DNA from: Alteromonas indica | GTDB lineage: Bacteria; Pseudomonadota; Gammaproteobacteria; Enterobacterales; Alteromonadaceae | Direction: 5' to 3' | DNA: 64,000 nucleotides | Assembly (NCBI GenBank): GCA_003056425.1 | Contig: PYVY01000006.1 | Location: 124,001-188,000, forward strand | In this document: positions 1 to 9,416 of the stretch, in pieces | How the letters are laid out: each line of letters begins with the position of its first letter | How positions within the stretch are numbered: position 1 is the stretch's first letter | Translations under genes and position numbers: made by a program | The notes under the pieces: model-generated | What the model was told of the DNA's origin: nothing | Database searches by the model: none | What the model saw: only the letters and a program-made list of their open reading frames with translations

Positions 1-1
1 T

Positions 2-505
2 GACCATACACTCACCCAGTGTAGCCCATTAAGTGCAGTGCCGGTGGTAGTGGTAAGCGGGGCTTATCATGATGCCTTGTCGAAACATCCGTTTTCCACC
101 GAGATATCACTGGTCCACAATACCCATTGGCAACAGGGCATGTCTGGAAGCATCGCGCTGGCCGTGAAGCATATGCAACGTCAGCATCCAGAGGTCACTC
201 ATTTACTTATTACGCTTGGCGACTTGCCCTTGGTAACCACTACCAGTTTACGTAGTTTATGGGATGTAGCAAAAACCGAACCGGCCACTATTATTGCCAG
301 TTTTTGGGAAGGTAAAGCTACGGCGCCGGCTATTTTTCCAAAACAATACTGGCCGGTGTTGGCGCAGCTTTCGGGCGATCAGGGGGCAGGCATGTTGTTA
401 CGAGAAGGCATGGCGCAAAGCCCGCCAGCGTGTATACCCGTGCCTCACGGTGAAGCCAGTGTGGATATTGATACCCAGCAAAACCTGGCGGCCCTTAGCA
501 GTTGA
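2..505 (+). CDS. MocA/MobA-like molybdenum cofactor nucleotidyltransferase (5' end outside window)
   Basis: The reading frame is open from the first bases of the window, so the true start lies upstream; an internal GTG at 38 is unlikely to be the start because the family's N-terminal nucleotide-binding loop (LAAGxSxRMG) is missing. What remains fits the C-terminal two thirds of the MobA-like NTP transferase fold: a strand ending PVVVVSGA, a WQQGMSGSI segment, and LITLGDLPLV with the metal-binding Asp. MocA enzymes transfer CMP or a related nucleotide to molybdopterin for xanthine-dehydrogenase-type enzymes in the cytoplasm. moeA lies 3 kb away on the other strand, which supports a cofactor role. 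The exact nucleotide cannot be told from the fragment. Confidence 0.8.
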   Translation, partial: DHTLTQCSPLSAVPVVVVSGAYHDALSKHPFSTEISLVHNTHWQQGMSGSIALAVKHMQRQHPEVTHLLITLGDLPLVTTTSLRSLWDVAKTEPATIIASFWEGKATAPAIFPKQYWPVLAQLSGDQGAGMLLREGMAQSPPACIPVPHGEASVDIDTQQNLAALSS

Positions 506-546
506 TTGATAATCGCCGTTTTTCCCCCATTATGTAGGTATCTCCA

Positions 547-1275
547 ATGGCGAAGCATGATGCTTTGCCGGCTATAATGCGAGCCCTTATGCCGTTGACC
601 TCTTCACATCAATATAGCCTGGCCGAGGCCATCAAGCGCAGTGTAATACTGGTTGCATTGCTATGGATTATTCAATCCGCGGGCGTGTTGTTCAATTTAC
701 CATTAGCGAACCTGGCAGTGTATCCGCATGCGTGGGACCGGCTTTATGGAATACTTAGTGCGCCACTGGTGCATTCCGGATATGAGCATTTATTCAATAA
801 CACGTTACCTTTGGTGGTTTTAGGTAGTGCGCTGCTTTATGGGTATCCCGCCACGCGCAACAAAGTGTTGTTATTAGTCTGGTTAGGCAGTGGAATCGGC
901 GTATGGATGTTTGCTCGCGAAGCAAACCACCTTGGGGCCAGCGGTATTGCCCACGGCATGTTTTTTTATTTATTCGTAGGCGCAATTTTGCGCCGCGACG
1001 CGCGTTCGGTGGGGTTAATGCTGATCGCATTTTTGATGTATGGCACGATGATTTTAACTATTTTTCCGACAGAGCCGGATATTTCCTATGAAGCCCATTT
1101 CTTTGGCGCAGTCTCGGGCGGCATAGCTGCGCTGTTGTGGTGGAAACAGGATCCTAAACCCACCATCAAGCGCTATAGCTGGGAAAATCCGGATGAGGCT
1201 GACGATCCGGTCATTGGTGAACTATGGCAGCAATCGCCCCATCCAGACGACGATGAAGGTTATAAAGAAAAGTAA
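547..1275 (+). CDS. Rhomboid family intramembrane serine protease
   Basis: A 242-residue membrane protein with about six hydrophobic segments. It carries the rhomboid signature: H81 followed by LFNN in the second core helix, catalytic Ser132 in a GASG motif, and catalytic His184 in the last helix before a GAVSGG stretch. Rhomboids cleave transmembrane substrates within the inner membrane; the substrate here is unknown. The C-terminal tail from about residue 200 is charged and cytoplasmic-looking. The ATG at 547 follows a TAGGT ribosome-binding sequence. The gene follows the nucleotidyltransferase by 41 bases. Its last 16 bases overlap the 3' end of the convergent marC-like gene, with no terminator visible between them. 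Confidence 0.92.
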   Translation: MAKHDALPAIMRALMPLTSSHQYSLAEAIKRSVILVALLWIIQSAGVLFNLPLANLAVYPHAWDRLYGILSAPLVHSGYEHLFNNTLPLVVLGSALLYGYPATRNKVLLLVWLGSGIGVWMFAREANHLGASGIAHGMFFYLFVGAILRRDARSVGLMLIAFLMYGTMILTIFPTEPDISYEAHFFGAVSGGIAALLWWKQDPKPTIKRYSWENPDEADDPVIGELWQQSPHPDDDEGYKEK

Positions 1276-1871
1276 TCTTTAATCCCCGCTAGGGTGTTCG
1301 CTGTCGCGAGGGCGGCCAAAATTAATCCCATTACCCGGCTGATAATATCAGCCCCGCCATTGCCGATTACTTTAGAAAGGCCATTGGCCCCAAGCATAAC
1401 CAATAGCGTAATTAGCAAAATTACCAGCATCACCAGGGCGGTTTGTGTTTGCTCCCACAAACTGTATACCTGGTTCCGGGTTAACAGCACCGCCGCTAGC
1501 ATAGCGCCGGGGCTTGCAATAGAGGGTAGGGCAAGCGGATAGATAGCGGTATCTTTTAAGGACTTGGCAAGCTTTACTTCAGTTTGTGGTTTACTTTGCC
1601 CAAAAATCATTGATAGAGCGAACAAAAATAACACAATGCCGCCCGCTATCTGAAACGCGGCCAGGGGTATATGCATAGCGTTTAAAATAAGTTCGCCAGC
1701 CACAATAAAGAACACCAGCACCGCGCAGGATACCGCAAACGCCATTAACGCAATCCGACGTTTTTCTGCAGCAGTATTGCCGGCCGTCACAGCCAGGAAT
1801 ACCGGTAGCGTACCAATCGGGTCTATAACAGCAAAAAAATAAATAAAGATTTGCGTTACATCAATGGTCAT
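1260..1871 (-). CDS. MarC family integral membrane protein
   Basis: A 203-residue, six-helix membrane protein of the MarC/UPF0056 family, starting MTIDVTQIF and containing the conserved IDPIGTLPVF segment in the first helix. MarC was once linked to multidrug resistance, but its transport function is not established. The chosen ATG at 1871 overlaps the stop of the upstream MATE gene as ATGA, indicating translational coupling; an upstream in-frame extension to 1991 would bury it in the MATE gene and lacks family support. It is the last gene of the moeA-MATE-marC run and ends convergently inside the rhomboid gene. Confidence 0.88.
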   Translation of the reverse strand: MTIDVTQIFIYFFAVIDPIGTLPVFLAVTAGNTAAEKRRIALMAFAVSCAVLVFFIVAGELILNAMHIPLAAFQIAGGIVLFLFALSMIFGQSKPQTEVKLAKSLKDTAIYPLALPSIASPGAMLAAVLLTRNQVYSLWEQTQTALVMLVILLITLLVMLGANGLSKVIGNGGADIISRVMGLILAALATANTLAGIKDYFSL

Positions 1872-3265
1872 AGCGTGCCACTTAATCCTTGTTGAAGATG
1901 AGTCGTTGGGCGTTGCCGATGCACCAAATAATACACTCTGGCGCCCAGTAACACGGCCGCGCTGCTCAGGCCAACAATAAAGCCTATCCAAAAACCTGCA
2001 GCTTCCATAGGTTGGGCGGTAAGCCAGTCAGTGCGACCTAAAATAATGCCGGTAGGCAAGCCTATTAGCCAGTAAGCGAAGAAAGTAATAACAAACATCG
2101 CTGTAGTATCTTTGTATCCTCTTAATGTGTTTGCTGAAATAACCTGAATGGCATCAGAAAACTGGAACATGGCAGCGTAGATTAACAATGCAGCCGCCAG
2201 CGAGGAGACCGCCGGATCCTGAGTATAGAGATCAATAATGAATTCTTTTGCCAACAGGGTAAAGCTGGCGGTGCCCACGGCCACTATCAAGCCGATACAT
2301 AAAGCGCTATTAACCGCAGTAGCGGCCTGCTTAAGATTGTTCTGGCCGACTCGGTAGCCGACCCGGATAGACACGGCCATACCCATGCTCAGTGGAAACA
2401 TAAACATCAGTGCGGAAAAGTTAAGTGCCACCTGATGTGCAGCTACTGTCGTTGCCCCAAATGGAGCTAAAAGCAGTGCCACTACAGCAAACAATGTGAC
2501 TTCAAATAATAACGTCATCGCAACCGGAAAACCCAGCCGAAAGGTACGTATCATCATCTTTAGTGATGGCGGCGCAATATGGGCGAATAAGCCAAAATGA
2601 TGTAACCGCTTGCTTTTGGCGGTGTACACCAAGGTCGAGACAAACATAACGCTAATCACGATAGCGGTGGCAATACCACACCCGGCGCCACCAAATGCAG
2701 GTATCGGGCCTGCGCCATAGATAAAAAGATAATTTGCTAAAATATTAAAACCTAGTCCAATGACCGTAATGATCATAGTGGGTTTGGTGTTTCCCAGCCC
2801 CTCACAGTAGTTTCGCAGCCACTGGTACAAGGCAAAGGCTGGCATACTGAGCAGGACGTAACGTACGTAATCCAGCGTAATCGCATATAAGCCGGCTTCC
2901 ATTGGAAACCACCGCAATATTGCCGGTACGGCGGGATACAGGGATAAAATGACTACCCCCAGAATAAGCAGTAAATAGCCGGCTTGCTGTGCGGCAAATG
3001 CCACCTGGCCCGATGCCTTGCTTCCCTGGTAACGGGCTATAATGGGGGGCAGAGCAAGGGCGATACCCTGCAAAAAGCACATCAACGGAATGGTGATACT
3101 AAAGCCGAGCGCTACGGCGGCCATATCCAGTGCGTTATATTGGCCGGCCATAACGGTATCGACCACACCCATTAGCATTTGCGTGATTTGCGCAACCAAC
3201 AGAGGCCAGGTCAGTTGAACCAGGCGCTTACTTTCAAGCGCAAAGCGTCGTGAGACTAATTTCAC
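1868..3265 (-). CDS. MATE family multidrug/toxic compound efflux transporter (NorM-like)
   Basis: A 465-residue protein with about twelve transmembrane helices in two halves. It has the MATE features: an N-terminal WPLLVAQ segment followed by GVVDTVMAGQY, and the second-half counterpart PLSMGMAVSIRVG. NorM-type transporters export cationic drugs and dyes across the inner membrane using a Na+ or H+ gradient. The start is GTG at 3265, overlapping the moeA stop by four bases (GTGA); the 3' end overlaps marC by ATGA. The gene is therefore the middle member of a translationally coupled trio. The substrate is unknown. Confidence 0.92.
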   Translation of the reverse strand: MKLVSRRFALESKRLVQLTWPLLVAQITQMLMGVVDTVMAGQYNALDMAAVALGFSITIPLMCFLQGIALALPPIIARYQGSKASGQVAFAAQQAGYLLLILGVVILSLYPAVPAILRWFPMEAGLYAITLDYVRYVLLSMPAFALYQWLRNYCEGLGNTKPTMIITVIGLGFNILANYLFIYGAGPIPAFGGAGCGIATAIVISVMFVSTLVYTAKSKRLHHFGLFAHIAPPSLKMMIRTFRLGFPVAMTLLFEVTLFAVVALLLAPFGATTVAAHQVALNFSALMFMFPLSMGMAVSIRVGYRVGQNNLKQAATAVNSALCIGLIVAVGTASFTLLAKEFIIDLYTQDPAVSSLAAALLIYAAMFQFSDAIQVISANTLRGYKDTTAMFVITFFAYWLIGLPTGIILGRTDWLTAQPMEAAGFWIGFIVGLSSAAVLLGARVYYLVHRQRPTTHLQQGLSGTL

Positions 3266-4521
3266 AGTGGGGGAGTGCTCCGCATACCAGGTTGAGAGAT
3301 AAGATGTGAGAATGGTTGAACCATCACGGTTGTGCCGGCAACCACATCTGCGCTATCGGCAGCTACCACAATGTAACAGTTAGCCTGGGTAACAGTGGTC
3401 ATGACCCCCGAGCTTTGGCGAGGGAGCGGCGCCACGAACCATTGGCTATCTTCGTCTTGCGACAGCACGGCGCGAACGTATTCAACACGACCGGGGCGGT
3501 GCCTTACCGCAGACTGAACTATCGCACGGAACTGTAACGGCTGGGGAGCACTGGTGTCACCCTGAAGCGCGCCTATTAAAGGCAAAACCAACTGCTGGGT
3601 GGTGACATAAGCGGAGACTGGGTTGCCCGGAACGCCGCAAAATAAGCAATTATTCAACTGGCCAAAGGCAAAGGGTTTACCAGGTTTAATCGCGACTTTC
3701 CAGAAACCGATATCGCCCAGCGAGTCGAGTACCGATTTGACATAGTCGGCGTCGCCTACCGAGACTCCCCCTGAGCTAATGATTAAATCCGCTGTGGCCG
3801 CAGCCTGGGTGAATGTATGGGCCAATTGGTCCGGCTCATCGCGTACAATGCCCAAGTCAATAATATCTACATCATAAGGCCGTAACAGCGCGGCTATACC
3901 CACACTATTAGAGTTATAGAGCTGGCCGGGCGCCAAGGGACTGCCTGCCTGCTGTAACTCGTCGCCAGTAGCCATAATAGCCACGCGCAGTTTGCGCTTT
4001 ACCAGGCAGTCTGTCAGTCCCAGAGAGGCCAGTAACATTAAATGGCTGGCCTGTAGGCGCGTTCCCTGGCGAATAACTACCTCACCCTGACAGACATCAT
4101 TGCCTTGAGGGCGAATATTATCGTTAATTTCAGGCGCAGTAATAAGCATTACTGTATTGTCGCTGCGCTGGGTGTTTTCCTGCATAACTACCGCGTCAGC
4201 GCCTTGAGGAATGCCAGCGCCGGTCATAATACGCGCGGCCTCGCCGTGCTGAATTTGCAAAGTGCTTACGTCATCGCCGGCTAATATAGTATGTACCACT
4301 TTCAATGTAATGTTATTGCGTAGCGATGCAGCAGGGACCGCATACCCATCCATGGCCGACACAGCCTGGCCGGGCACATCGATAGGCGCAGTGATATCTT
4401 CGGCCAGAATTCGCCCAAGGGCGGCGGGAATTTCGCATCGTTCGCTTTGCTCTACCGCAGTGGCGTATTGTAAAAGAGAGGAAATTGCCTCTTCCAGGGT
4501 CAGCCAGTTAGAAGCGGACAT
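3262..4521 (-). CDS. moeA: Molybdopterin molybdenumtransferase MoeA
   Basis: A 419-residue MoeA. It inserts molybdate into adenylylated molybdopterin to give active molybdenum cofactor. Visible family features are the N-terminal LTLEEAISSLL with GRILAEDI, the SAMDGYA active-site stretch, the MTGAGIPQGADAVVMQE loop, the MoaB/Mog-like central domain with ATGDEL and SSGGVSVGDAD, and a KPGKPFAFG segment. The length matches E. coli MoeA (411). A strong AAGGAG ribosome-binding site precedes the ATG at 4521. moaA-E genes are not in the window, and moeA is instead coupled to an efflux pump gene. Confidence 0.95.
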   Translation of the reverse strand: MSASNWLTLEEAISSLLQYATAVEQSERCEIPAALGRILAEDITAPIDVPGQAVSAMDGYAVPAASLRNNITLKVVHTILAGDDVSTLQIQHGEAARIMTGAGIPQGADAVVMQENTQRSDNTVMLITAPEINDNIRPQGNDVCQGEVVIRQGTRLQASHLMLLASLGLTDCLVKRKLRVAIMATGDELQQAGSPLAPGQLYNSNSVGIAALLRPYDVDIIDLGIVRDEPDQLAHTFTQAAATADLIISSGGVSVGDADYVKSVLDSLGDIGFWKVAIKPGKPFAFGQLNNCLFCGVPGNPVSAYVTTQQLVLPLIGALQGDTSAPQPLQFRAIVQSAVRHRPGRVEYVRAVLSQDEDSQWFVAPLPRQSSGVMTTVTQANCYIVVAADSADVVAGTTVMVQPFSHLISQPGMRSTPPL

Positions 4522-4636
4522 GTTAAACTCCTTGATTCAGCAATTAAAAAGCTGATTATCGCTAAAATAGGATAGGGGTGCTACCGGTTTGTGAGGAAAA
4601 TAGCGTGGCGGGTAAAAAGTCAGCAGTGGAAAGCGG

Positions 4637-4667
4637 AAAAGCACCAGGCTGAATTAGCCAGCCTGGT
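4637..4667 (-). terminator. Probable intrinsic terminator of the glucosylglycerate operon
   Basis: On the minus strand an 8-bp stem (ACCAGGCT/AGCCTGGT) with a 9-base loop is followed by GCTTTTCC. It lies 24-54 bases past the stop of the phosphorylase gene and before moeA. The U-run is short, so termination may be partial. Confidence 0.5.
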
Positions 4668-4690
4668 ACTGCACGTGATAGAAAAGCCGG

Positions 4691-6451
4691 TTATTGCGGG
4701 TCCTGGTTACTTATCCATACCGTCTGATATGGTTTCAACTGCAAGTAGCCGCTGTCGCCGTCTATTTCTTCGCGGGTAATCAGATCTATCCAATGATCAG
4801 TACCAATTAAATTGATATCGGTTAGCAGAACCGATTGCTCTTCACAGGTGATATTAGCAATACAGAATAAACTCTGCTTACGGTCCAGACTTTGTCGCCA
4901 ATAGCCGAATAACTGATTACCCAGTTGCAGCGTAAACTGCGTAGCGTTGGGATGAAACGCCGGCTGGGCTTTGCGAATACGGATTAACTGCGACATTCTG
5001 GTTAACACTTTATGATGCTGGGAAAACGGCGAATCAAGCAATGCTTCCAACTCGCTCAGGTCCCACCGCTTGCGATTTATAGAGCGGTTCTGGCCAGTAT
5101 TTGCCACTTTTTCATAGTCGTTCGAGGTACCCAGCAGACTGTGAATATACACCCCCGGGATCCCTTCCATACCCAGCATAATTGCATGCGCGCAAATAAA
5201 CCGGTCCACCTGCCACCGATCAGGGCCAGCGGTGGTCCCTTGCAGTGCATCAAACAGCGTGATATTGATTTCATAAGGCTTTTGCTGGCCATGTGCCGAC
5301 GCTCGCCAGGAAATCTTGCCGCCGAAATTTTGCATGGTATGGACCAGCGTAGATATCTCCTCATCGTCCAGCAAACCTTCTGCCGGGCGCAACCCTATGC
5401 CATCATGCGAGGCAATAAAGTTAAAATAGGTCGTACCGTTTTGGGCGGGCGGCATACTCATCATCCAGCTTTTCAAATACCGGCAATCGCCGGTTACCAG
5501 CGTATTTACCAACAATGGTGGGAGTGAAAAGTTATAGATAGCATGGGCTTCGTTAGCATTACCAAAATAGGTCAGGTTTTCGCGGTTCGGAATGTTGGTT
5601 TCGGTAATAATAATAATACCGGGGTCAACATGCTCAATAAGCGTGCGCATCAACCGGATGACTTCGTGGGTCTGGTCTAAATTAATGCATGAGGTGCCCA
5701 CAATCTTCCATAAAAACGCCACCGCATCCAAGCGGAATATCTTGGCACCTTTATCAATATAAAGCCGAATAATTTCCATAAATGCCAACACCACATTGGG
5801 GTTGGTAAAATCGAAATCGACCTGGTCATGGCTAAATGTGCACCATACGTATTTGGTGCCGTCATTGGTCTGGGTTTCCCTTAGCAATGGCGACACTCGC
5901 GGACGGGTGACCTGAGACAGGTCATCGTCCGGGCTGGCAGTGAAGAAAAAATCACTGCCCGGGCCTTCCCCTTTAATAAAGTTTTCAAACCATGCGCTAC
6001 GGGCAGAACAATGGTTCACCACCAGATCAAACATGAGGCCGTAATCTTCTGCAAGCCGGGTAACATCTGACCATTCCCCCAGCGATTCATTCACGCTGGA
6101 ATAGTCGATAACCGAAAAACCATCATCCGAACTATAGGGAAAGAAGGGCAGAATATGCACCTTATTGATGGTGTTTTTGCAATAAGTCTGCAAAAACCGG
6201 TTCAATGTGAACAAAGGCTTTTCATGACCATCCATGACGCTATCGCCATAGGTGATCATGATGATGTCTTCTTCATCCCAATAGTTGGAATGAGACTGCG
6301 GCGAGACAATATCATTGTCCTCGTGCAGTCGCATCGTTTTCATTAGCTGGGTAGCCAGTTCACCCACCGGCCTGTCCAGTTGAACATCGGCATAAATAGC
6401 CTGCAGATGATGTGATACTTTTTCGTGTAATGTATTCCAGTTTGCAGTCAT
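4691..6451 (-). CDS. GH13 glucosylglycerate (sucrose-phosphorylase-like) phosphorylase
   Basis: A 586-residue (beta/alpha)8-barrel glycoside hydrolase of the GH13 sucrose-phosphorylase subfamily. The nucleophile Asp242 lies in [11 protein letters not shown], the acid/base Glu284 in ITETNIPN, and the third carboxylate Asp350 in SHDGIGLRP. Family members split sucrose, sucrose-6-phosphate or glucosylglycerate with phosphate to give glucose-1-phosphate. The specificity here is inferred from context: it is the last gene of an operon that makes glucosylglycerate, so glucosylglycerate phosphorylase (E. coli YcjM type), releasing glycerate and glucose-1-phosphate, is the best reading. A GGAG site precedes the ATG and the gene follows gpgS by 3 bases. 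A sucrose phosphorylase is the main alternative. Confidence 0.87.
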   Translation of the reverse strand: MTANWNTLHEKVSHHLQAIYADVQLDRPVGELATQLMKTMRLHEDNDIVSPQSHSNYWDEEDIIMITYGDSVMDGHEKPLFTLNRFLQTYCKNTINKVHILPFFPYSSDDGFSVIDYSSVNESLGEWSDVTRLAEDYGLMFDLVVNHCSARSAWFENFIKGEGPGSDFFFTASPDDDLSQVTRPRVSPLLRETQTNDGTKYVWCTFSHDQVDFDFTNPNVVLAFMEIIRLYIDKGAKIFRLDAVAFLWKIVGTSCINLDQTHEVIRLMRTLIEHVDPGIIIITETNIPNRENLTYFGNANEAHAIYNFSLPPLLVNTLVTGDCRYLKSWMMSMPPAQNGTTYFNFIASHDGIGLRPAEGLLDDEEISTLVHTMQNFGGKISWRASAHGQQKPYEINITLFDALQGTTAGPDRWQVDRFICAHAIMLGMEGIPGVYIHSLLGTSNDYEKVANTGQNRSINRKRWDLSELEALLDSPFSQHHKVLTRMSQLIRIRKAQPAFHPNATQFTLQLGNQLFGYWRQSLDRKQSLFCIANITCEEQSVLLTDINLIGTDHWIDLITREEIDGDSGYLQLKPYQTVWISNQDPQ

Positions 6452-6454
6452 GGA

Positions 6455-7678
6455 TTACTCCAGTAATTCAGACGTGTCAGCCTCTACTGCCTCCAGCAGA
6501 CGATCAAGAATGTCAGGTACCGCACTGGTTACCCGGTTCCAGCTAGGAATGAAGGGGGTTTCCATTGGGCTATCCAGAAAACTCTGACCAGCTTTCATGA
6601 TATTACTGGCAAACATTTCCACGGCTTTCTCTTCGCTATGAATGTCTAACTTCAAGCCATTCATTACCGCATCATTATGATAGGTTTCCACAAAATCCAA
6701 TGCAATCCGGTAATAGGTTGCTTTAATTGAGCGGAATGTTTCGGTACTAAACGTCGTTCCCTGGGTGGCTAGCTTGCGAAAAACTGCTTTTGTAATGTCG
6801 ATAGACATCTTAGATAAGCCGCCCTGGTCATCATGTAGCGATAAATCCTGATGTTTGTGATCGTAGGTTTCTGCAATGTCTGCCTGACACAGGCGATTGT
6901 GCGAATAGTTGCGGTGCATTTCCGATAGCACGCCGATTTCCAGTCCCCAGTCACTAGGAATGCGTATGTCATTGAGCACATCGCGGCGGAACGAAAACTC
7001 GCCGGCGAGCGGATAGCGAAAACTGTCCATAAATTCGAGATATTCGTTATCACCCAGCGTACGTTTTAATGCACGCAACAGCGGCGTAACCAGCAGTCGC
7101 GAAACCCGACCATTAATTTTACCGCCCGCTACCCGGGCATAATAGCCTTTACAAAATTCGTAATTGAACATGGGATTGGCGACCGGGTAAATCAGCCGGG
7201 CTAACAGATCGCGCTTGTATGTCACAATATCGCAGTCATGCAACGCCACCGACTCAGCGCGGTTAGAGGCTAGGATATAGCCCATGCAATACCAGACGTT
7301 GCGGCCTTTACCTAATTCTTTAGGGGCCAGGCCTAGCTCGGTTAATTCATCATCAATTGCCTTTAAGCGCGGACCATCGTTCCACAACACTCGATGGTGC
7401 TGGGGTAAACGACCGAAGAATTTAAGCGCACTCTGGTATTGTTCTTTGTTCGCGCGGTCCAGGCCGATGACTATTTCAGACAAATAGGGCACATTGGTCA
7501 GCTCGTCAAGAATGTGGGGCAGGGCTTCGCCTTCCAACTCGGAATACAGCGACGGCAGAATAAGCGCCATCGGACGTTTTTGTGAGAAGCGAAGCAATTC
7601 AGCTTCTAGCTCTTCAGTAGGGCGATTAGCCAAATTGTGTAACGTTGTGACCACACCGTTTTGATAAAAATCGGCCAT
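6455..7678 (-). CDS. gpgS: Glucosyl-3-phosphoglycerate synthase (GpgS-type glycosyltransferase)
   Basis: A 407-residue GT-A glycosyltransferase that joins glucose from an NDP-glucose to 3-phosphoglycerate. Features seen: PSLYSEL near residue 42, IGLDRA near 71, the GKGRN acceptor/nucleotide loop near 123, the metal-binding DCD triad at 148-150, and RYPLAGEFSFRRDV further on. These match bacterial GpgS. Some relatives use mannose, and the next gene is of the mannosyl-3-phosphoglycerate phosphatase family, so the sugar is inferred rather than proven. A very strong AGGAGG site lies just upstream of the ATG at 7678. It sits 8 bases downstream of the phosphatase gene. Confidence 0.9.
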   Translation of the reverse strand: MADFYQNGVVTTLHNLANRPTEELEAELLRFSQKRPMALILPSLYSELEGEALPHILDELTNVPYLSEIVIGLDRANKEQYQSALKFFGRLPQHHRVLWNDGPRLKAIDDELTELGLAPKELGKGRNVWYCMGYILASNRAESVALHDCDIVTYKRDLLARLIYPVANPMFNYEFCKGYYARVAGGKINGRVSRLLVTPLLRALKRTLGDNEYLEFMDSFRYPLAGEFSFRRDVLNDIRIPSDWGLEIGVLSEMHRNYSHNRLCQADIAETYDHKHQDLSLHDDQGGLSKMSIDITKAVFRKLATQGTTFSTETFRSIKATYYRIALDFVETYHNDAVMNGLKLDIHSEEKAVEMFASNIMKAGQSFLDSPMETPFIPSWNRVTSAVPDILDRLLEAVEADTSELLE

Positions 7679-7686
7679 GTGTCCTC

Positions 7687-8511
7687 CTAAATAGGTAATG
7701 AGAGCAATGATGTTAGAATTTCAGTCCAGCCTTCGGGGCCGAGTTTAGTACTGGTAAACACGTTTTCGTCTTTGTTTACGGCTGGCGGCGCATGACTGGG
7801 TGAAGCGATACGTACCGCGACATCAGCTGCTTCCAGCATGGCCACGTCATTTTTACCGTCACCTAAAGCGATAGACCGCGCTTTACAGTGATGTTGCCTT
7901 TCGTACTCACTGACCAGCCAGCGTAATGCATCCCCTTTGTTGCAATCGCCAGATACATGAATAAACCGGCCGCCTTCCAACGGATAAGCCCCACGTGAGC
8001 GTATTGAATCAATAAAGTCCTGCTTACGGCTGTCTTCTCCCTGCCACAAAACGGGTTCGCCGAATTGTCGCTGAGCAGCCAGTTTGGCAGAGGCTTCGTC
8101 CAAGCCTGTTGCCTGTTGTATTTGTTCGATACTCATCTGGCTAAAGTGCGTAAATTCATCGGCATACTCATCTTTAATTTTTTCTAGCAGCTTTAGCCAG
8201 TAATTCTTTGATGAGATAAATGATTTGCACCAAAAACCGTCCTGCCATACGGTGCCGGTAGGTTTTTGATCAAAAAAACCGTGAGGGATATAGGCAGCAG
8301 CGCCGTTTTCCACAATAAACGGTCCGGCGAGATCAATTTGCTTCCGTAATACCAGCATTTCAGCAAACGTTTTGCTAGTGGTAGGTATAACCGGAATGCC
8401 CCGGTTTTTTAACGCTTCCAACGTGGGCGCGGCCGCGGCAAAACTATAGGTGTCATGGTCGAGCAAAGTGCCGTCCATGTCTGTAAACACAAGGATGTTG
8501 TCCAAATTCAT
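7687..8511 (-). CDS. Mannosyl/glucosyl-3-phosphoglycerate phosphatase (HAD family)
   Basis: A 274-residue HAD-superfamily phosphatase of the MpgP/YedP type. The nucleophile pair is Asp11 and Asp13 in FTDMDGTLLD, and the C-terminal metal motif is GDGKNDVAML. It removes phosphate from the product of the adjacent synthase to give free glucosylglycerate (or mannosylglycerate). I chose the ATG at 8511, which overlaps the glycerate kinase stop as ATGA and places the HAD motif at the usual distance from the N-terminus; a longer frame starting at 8598 would run into the kinase gene. The assignment rests on motifs plus operon context. Confidence 0.88.
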   Translation of the reverse strand: MNLDNILVFTDMDGTLLDHDTYSFAAAAPTLEALKNRGIPVIPTTSKTFAEMLVLRKQIDLAGPFIVENGAAAYIPHGFFDQKPTGTVWQDGFWCKSFISSKNYWLKLLEKIKDEYADEFTHFSQMSIEQIQQATGLDEASAKLAAQRQFGEPVLWQGEDSRKQDFIDSIRSRGAYPLEGGRFIHVSGDCNKGDALRWLVSEYERQHHCKARSIALGDGKNDVAMLEAADVAVRIASPSHAPPAVNKDENVFTSTKLGPEGWTEILTSLLSLPI

Positions 8512-9386
8512 GGTTTCCCTTTCAATACCTGGGTAATCGAACGTTGCGTATCCAGCGTAAACACGCGGTCGCAGCGTGCCGGTAAATGCGTAAAGCACTG
8601 CTCAGTGAGTCGCTGATAATGCTGTATAAACCGGGCTATCTGTACATCATTCATTATTGCCTGGCTGCGCTCGGGTTGTTGACGCGCTGCCAACTTATGT
8701 TCCTGTTCGCAGCGCCAGCGATAGACATGATCAAAGGATGGTCCTTTAAGCATGATCCAATAGTTCATCTGGGCAAATAGCGACTGATAGCGTACGGTCA
8801 ATTGGGTATTCACAAAACGACGCCAAATGCCTTCGGGGTCTTCTGTGTCCTCAAGCGCGTTCACTGGCTTGGCCAGTTCACGCTCATCCTGGGCTGGGGC
8901 ACCCCAACACCAACCCTCCATTAAAACGGTATCAACCGGCGTATTGATCACCGGCCACTGTTCAGTTGGATAAGGATTGTCCGTTGCCTTATTAAAACGG
9001 GGCAGTGTGACAGGCTGATGTTGCTGCAAGGCGCTGAGTGTTTGCGCTAATAATTCGGTATCGTGGGTGCCGGGTACGCCCCGGGTGGCAAGCAGGGGAT
9101 GGACTTTGGTTGCCAGTAATGCACGCTCATCACGCGGCAAATAAAAGTCATCCAGTGACAATACCGCCACTGTTTGCTGATGGTGGGAAGTAAGATAATA
9201 GGCTAAGAAATCGCATAAAGTAGATTTGCCAGAGCCCTGGCAGCCATTCACGCCCACCATTAATGGGCCTGATGCACCATTGTTGTGCAGGGCCAGCTCG
9301 TCGGCTAACGGTATGAACCATTTTTGTGCAGTGAGTGCGTAGCTATCCGGTAAATTGTGGGTGGCTAAAAAGCCTGCTAGCGCCAT
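8508..9386 (-). CDS. P-loop glycerate kinase (GLYK/YggC-like)
   Basis: A 292-residue P-loop kinase with Walker A at residues 45-56 (GVNGCQGSGKST), a SLDDFYLPR segment, and MEGWCWG, typical of the plant/fungal-type D-glycerate 3-kinase family. It should turn glycerate into 3-phosphoglycerate, the acceptor for the synthase in the same operon, and so recycle glycerate freed by the phosphorylase. The ATG at 9386 is preceded by an AGGT; a TTG at 9434 is a weaker alternative. It is the first gene of the four-gene operon. A uridine-kinase-like role on another substrate cannot be excluded from sequence. Confidence 0.85.
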   Translation of the reverse strand: MALAGFLATHNLPDSYALTAQKWFIPLADELALHNNGASGPLMVGVNGCQGSGKSTLCDFLAYYLTSHHQQTVAVLSLDDFYLPRDERALLATKVHPLLATRGVPGTHDTELLAQTLSALQQHQPVTLPRFNKATDNPYPTEQWPVINTPVDTVLMEGWCWGAPAQDERELAKPVNALEDTEDPEGIWRRFVNTQLTVRYQSLFAQMNYWIMLKGPSFDHVYRWRCEQEHKLAARQQPERSQAIMNDVQIARFIQHYQRLTEQCFTHLPARCDRVFTLDTQRSITQVLKGKP

Positions 9387-9402
9387 AGTGCTACCTGTCC
9401 TG

Positions 9403-9416
9403 GTGCGATTTCGCAC
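9403..9416 (-). promoter_or_regulatory. Perfect palindrome upstream of the glucosylglycerate operon
   Basis: The 14-base palindrome GTGCGA-TT-TCGCAC lies 17-30 bases before the glycerate kinase ATG. On the coding strand it directly follows a GATAAT that could be a -10 box (9417-9422), although no good -35 is seen. The position suits an operator for a dimeric repressor, but the regulator is unknown. Confidence 0.35.
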
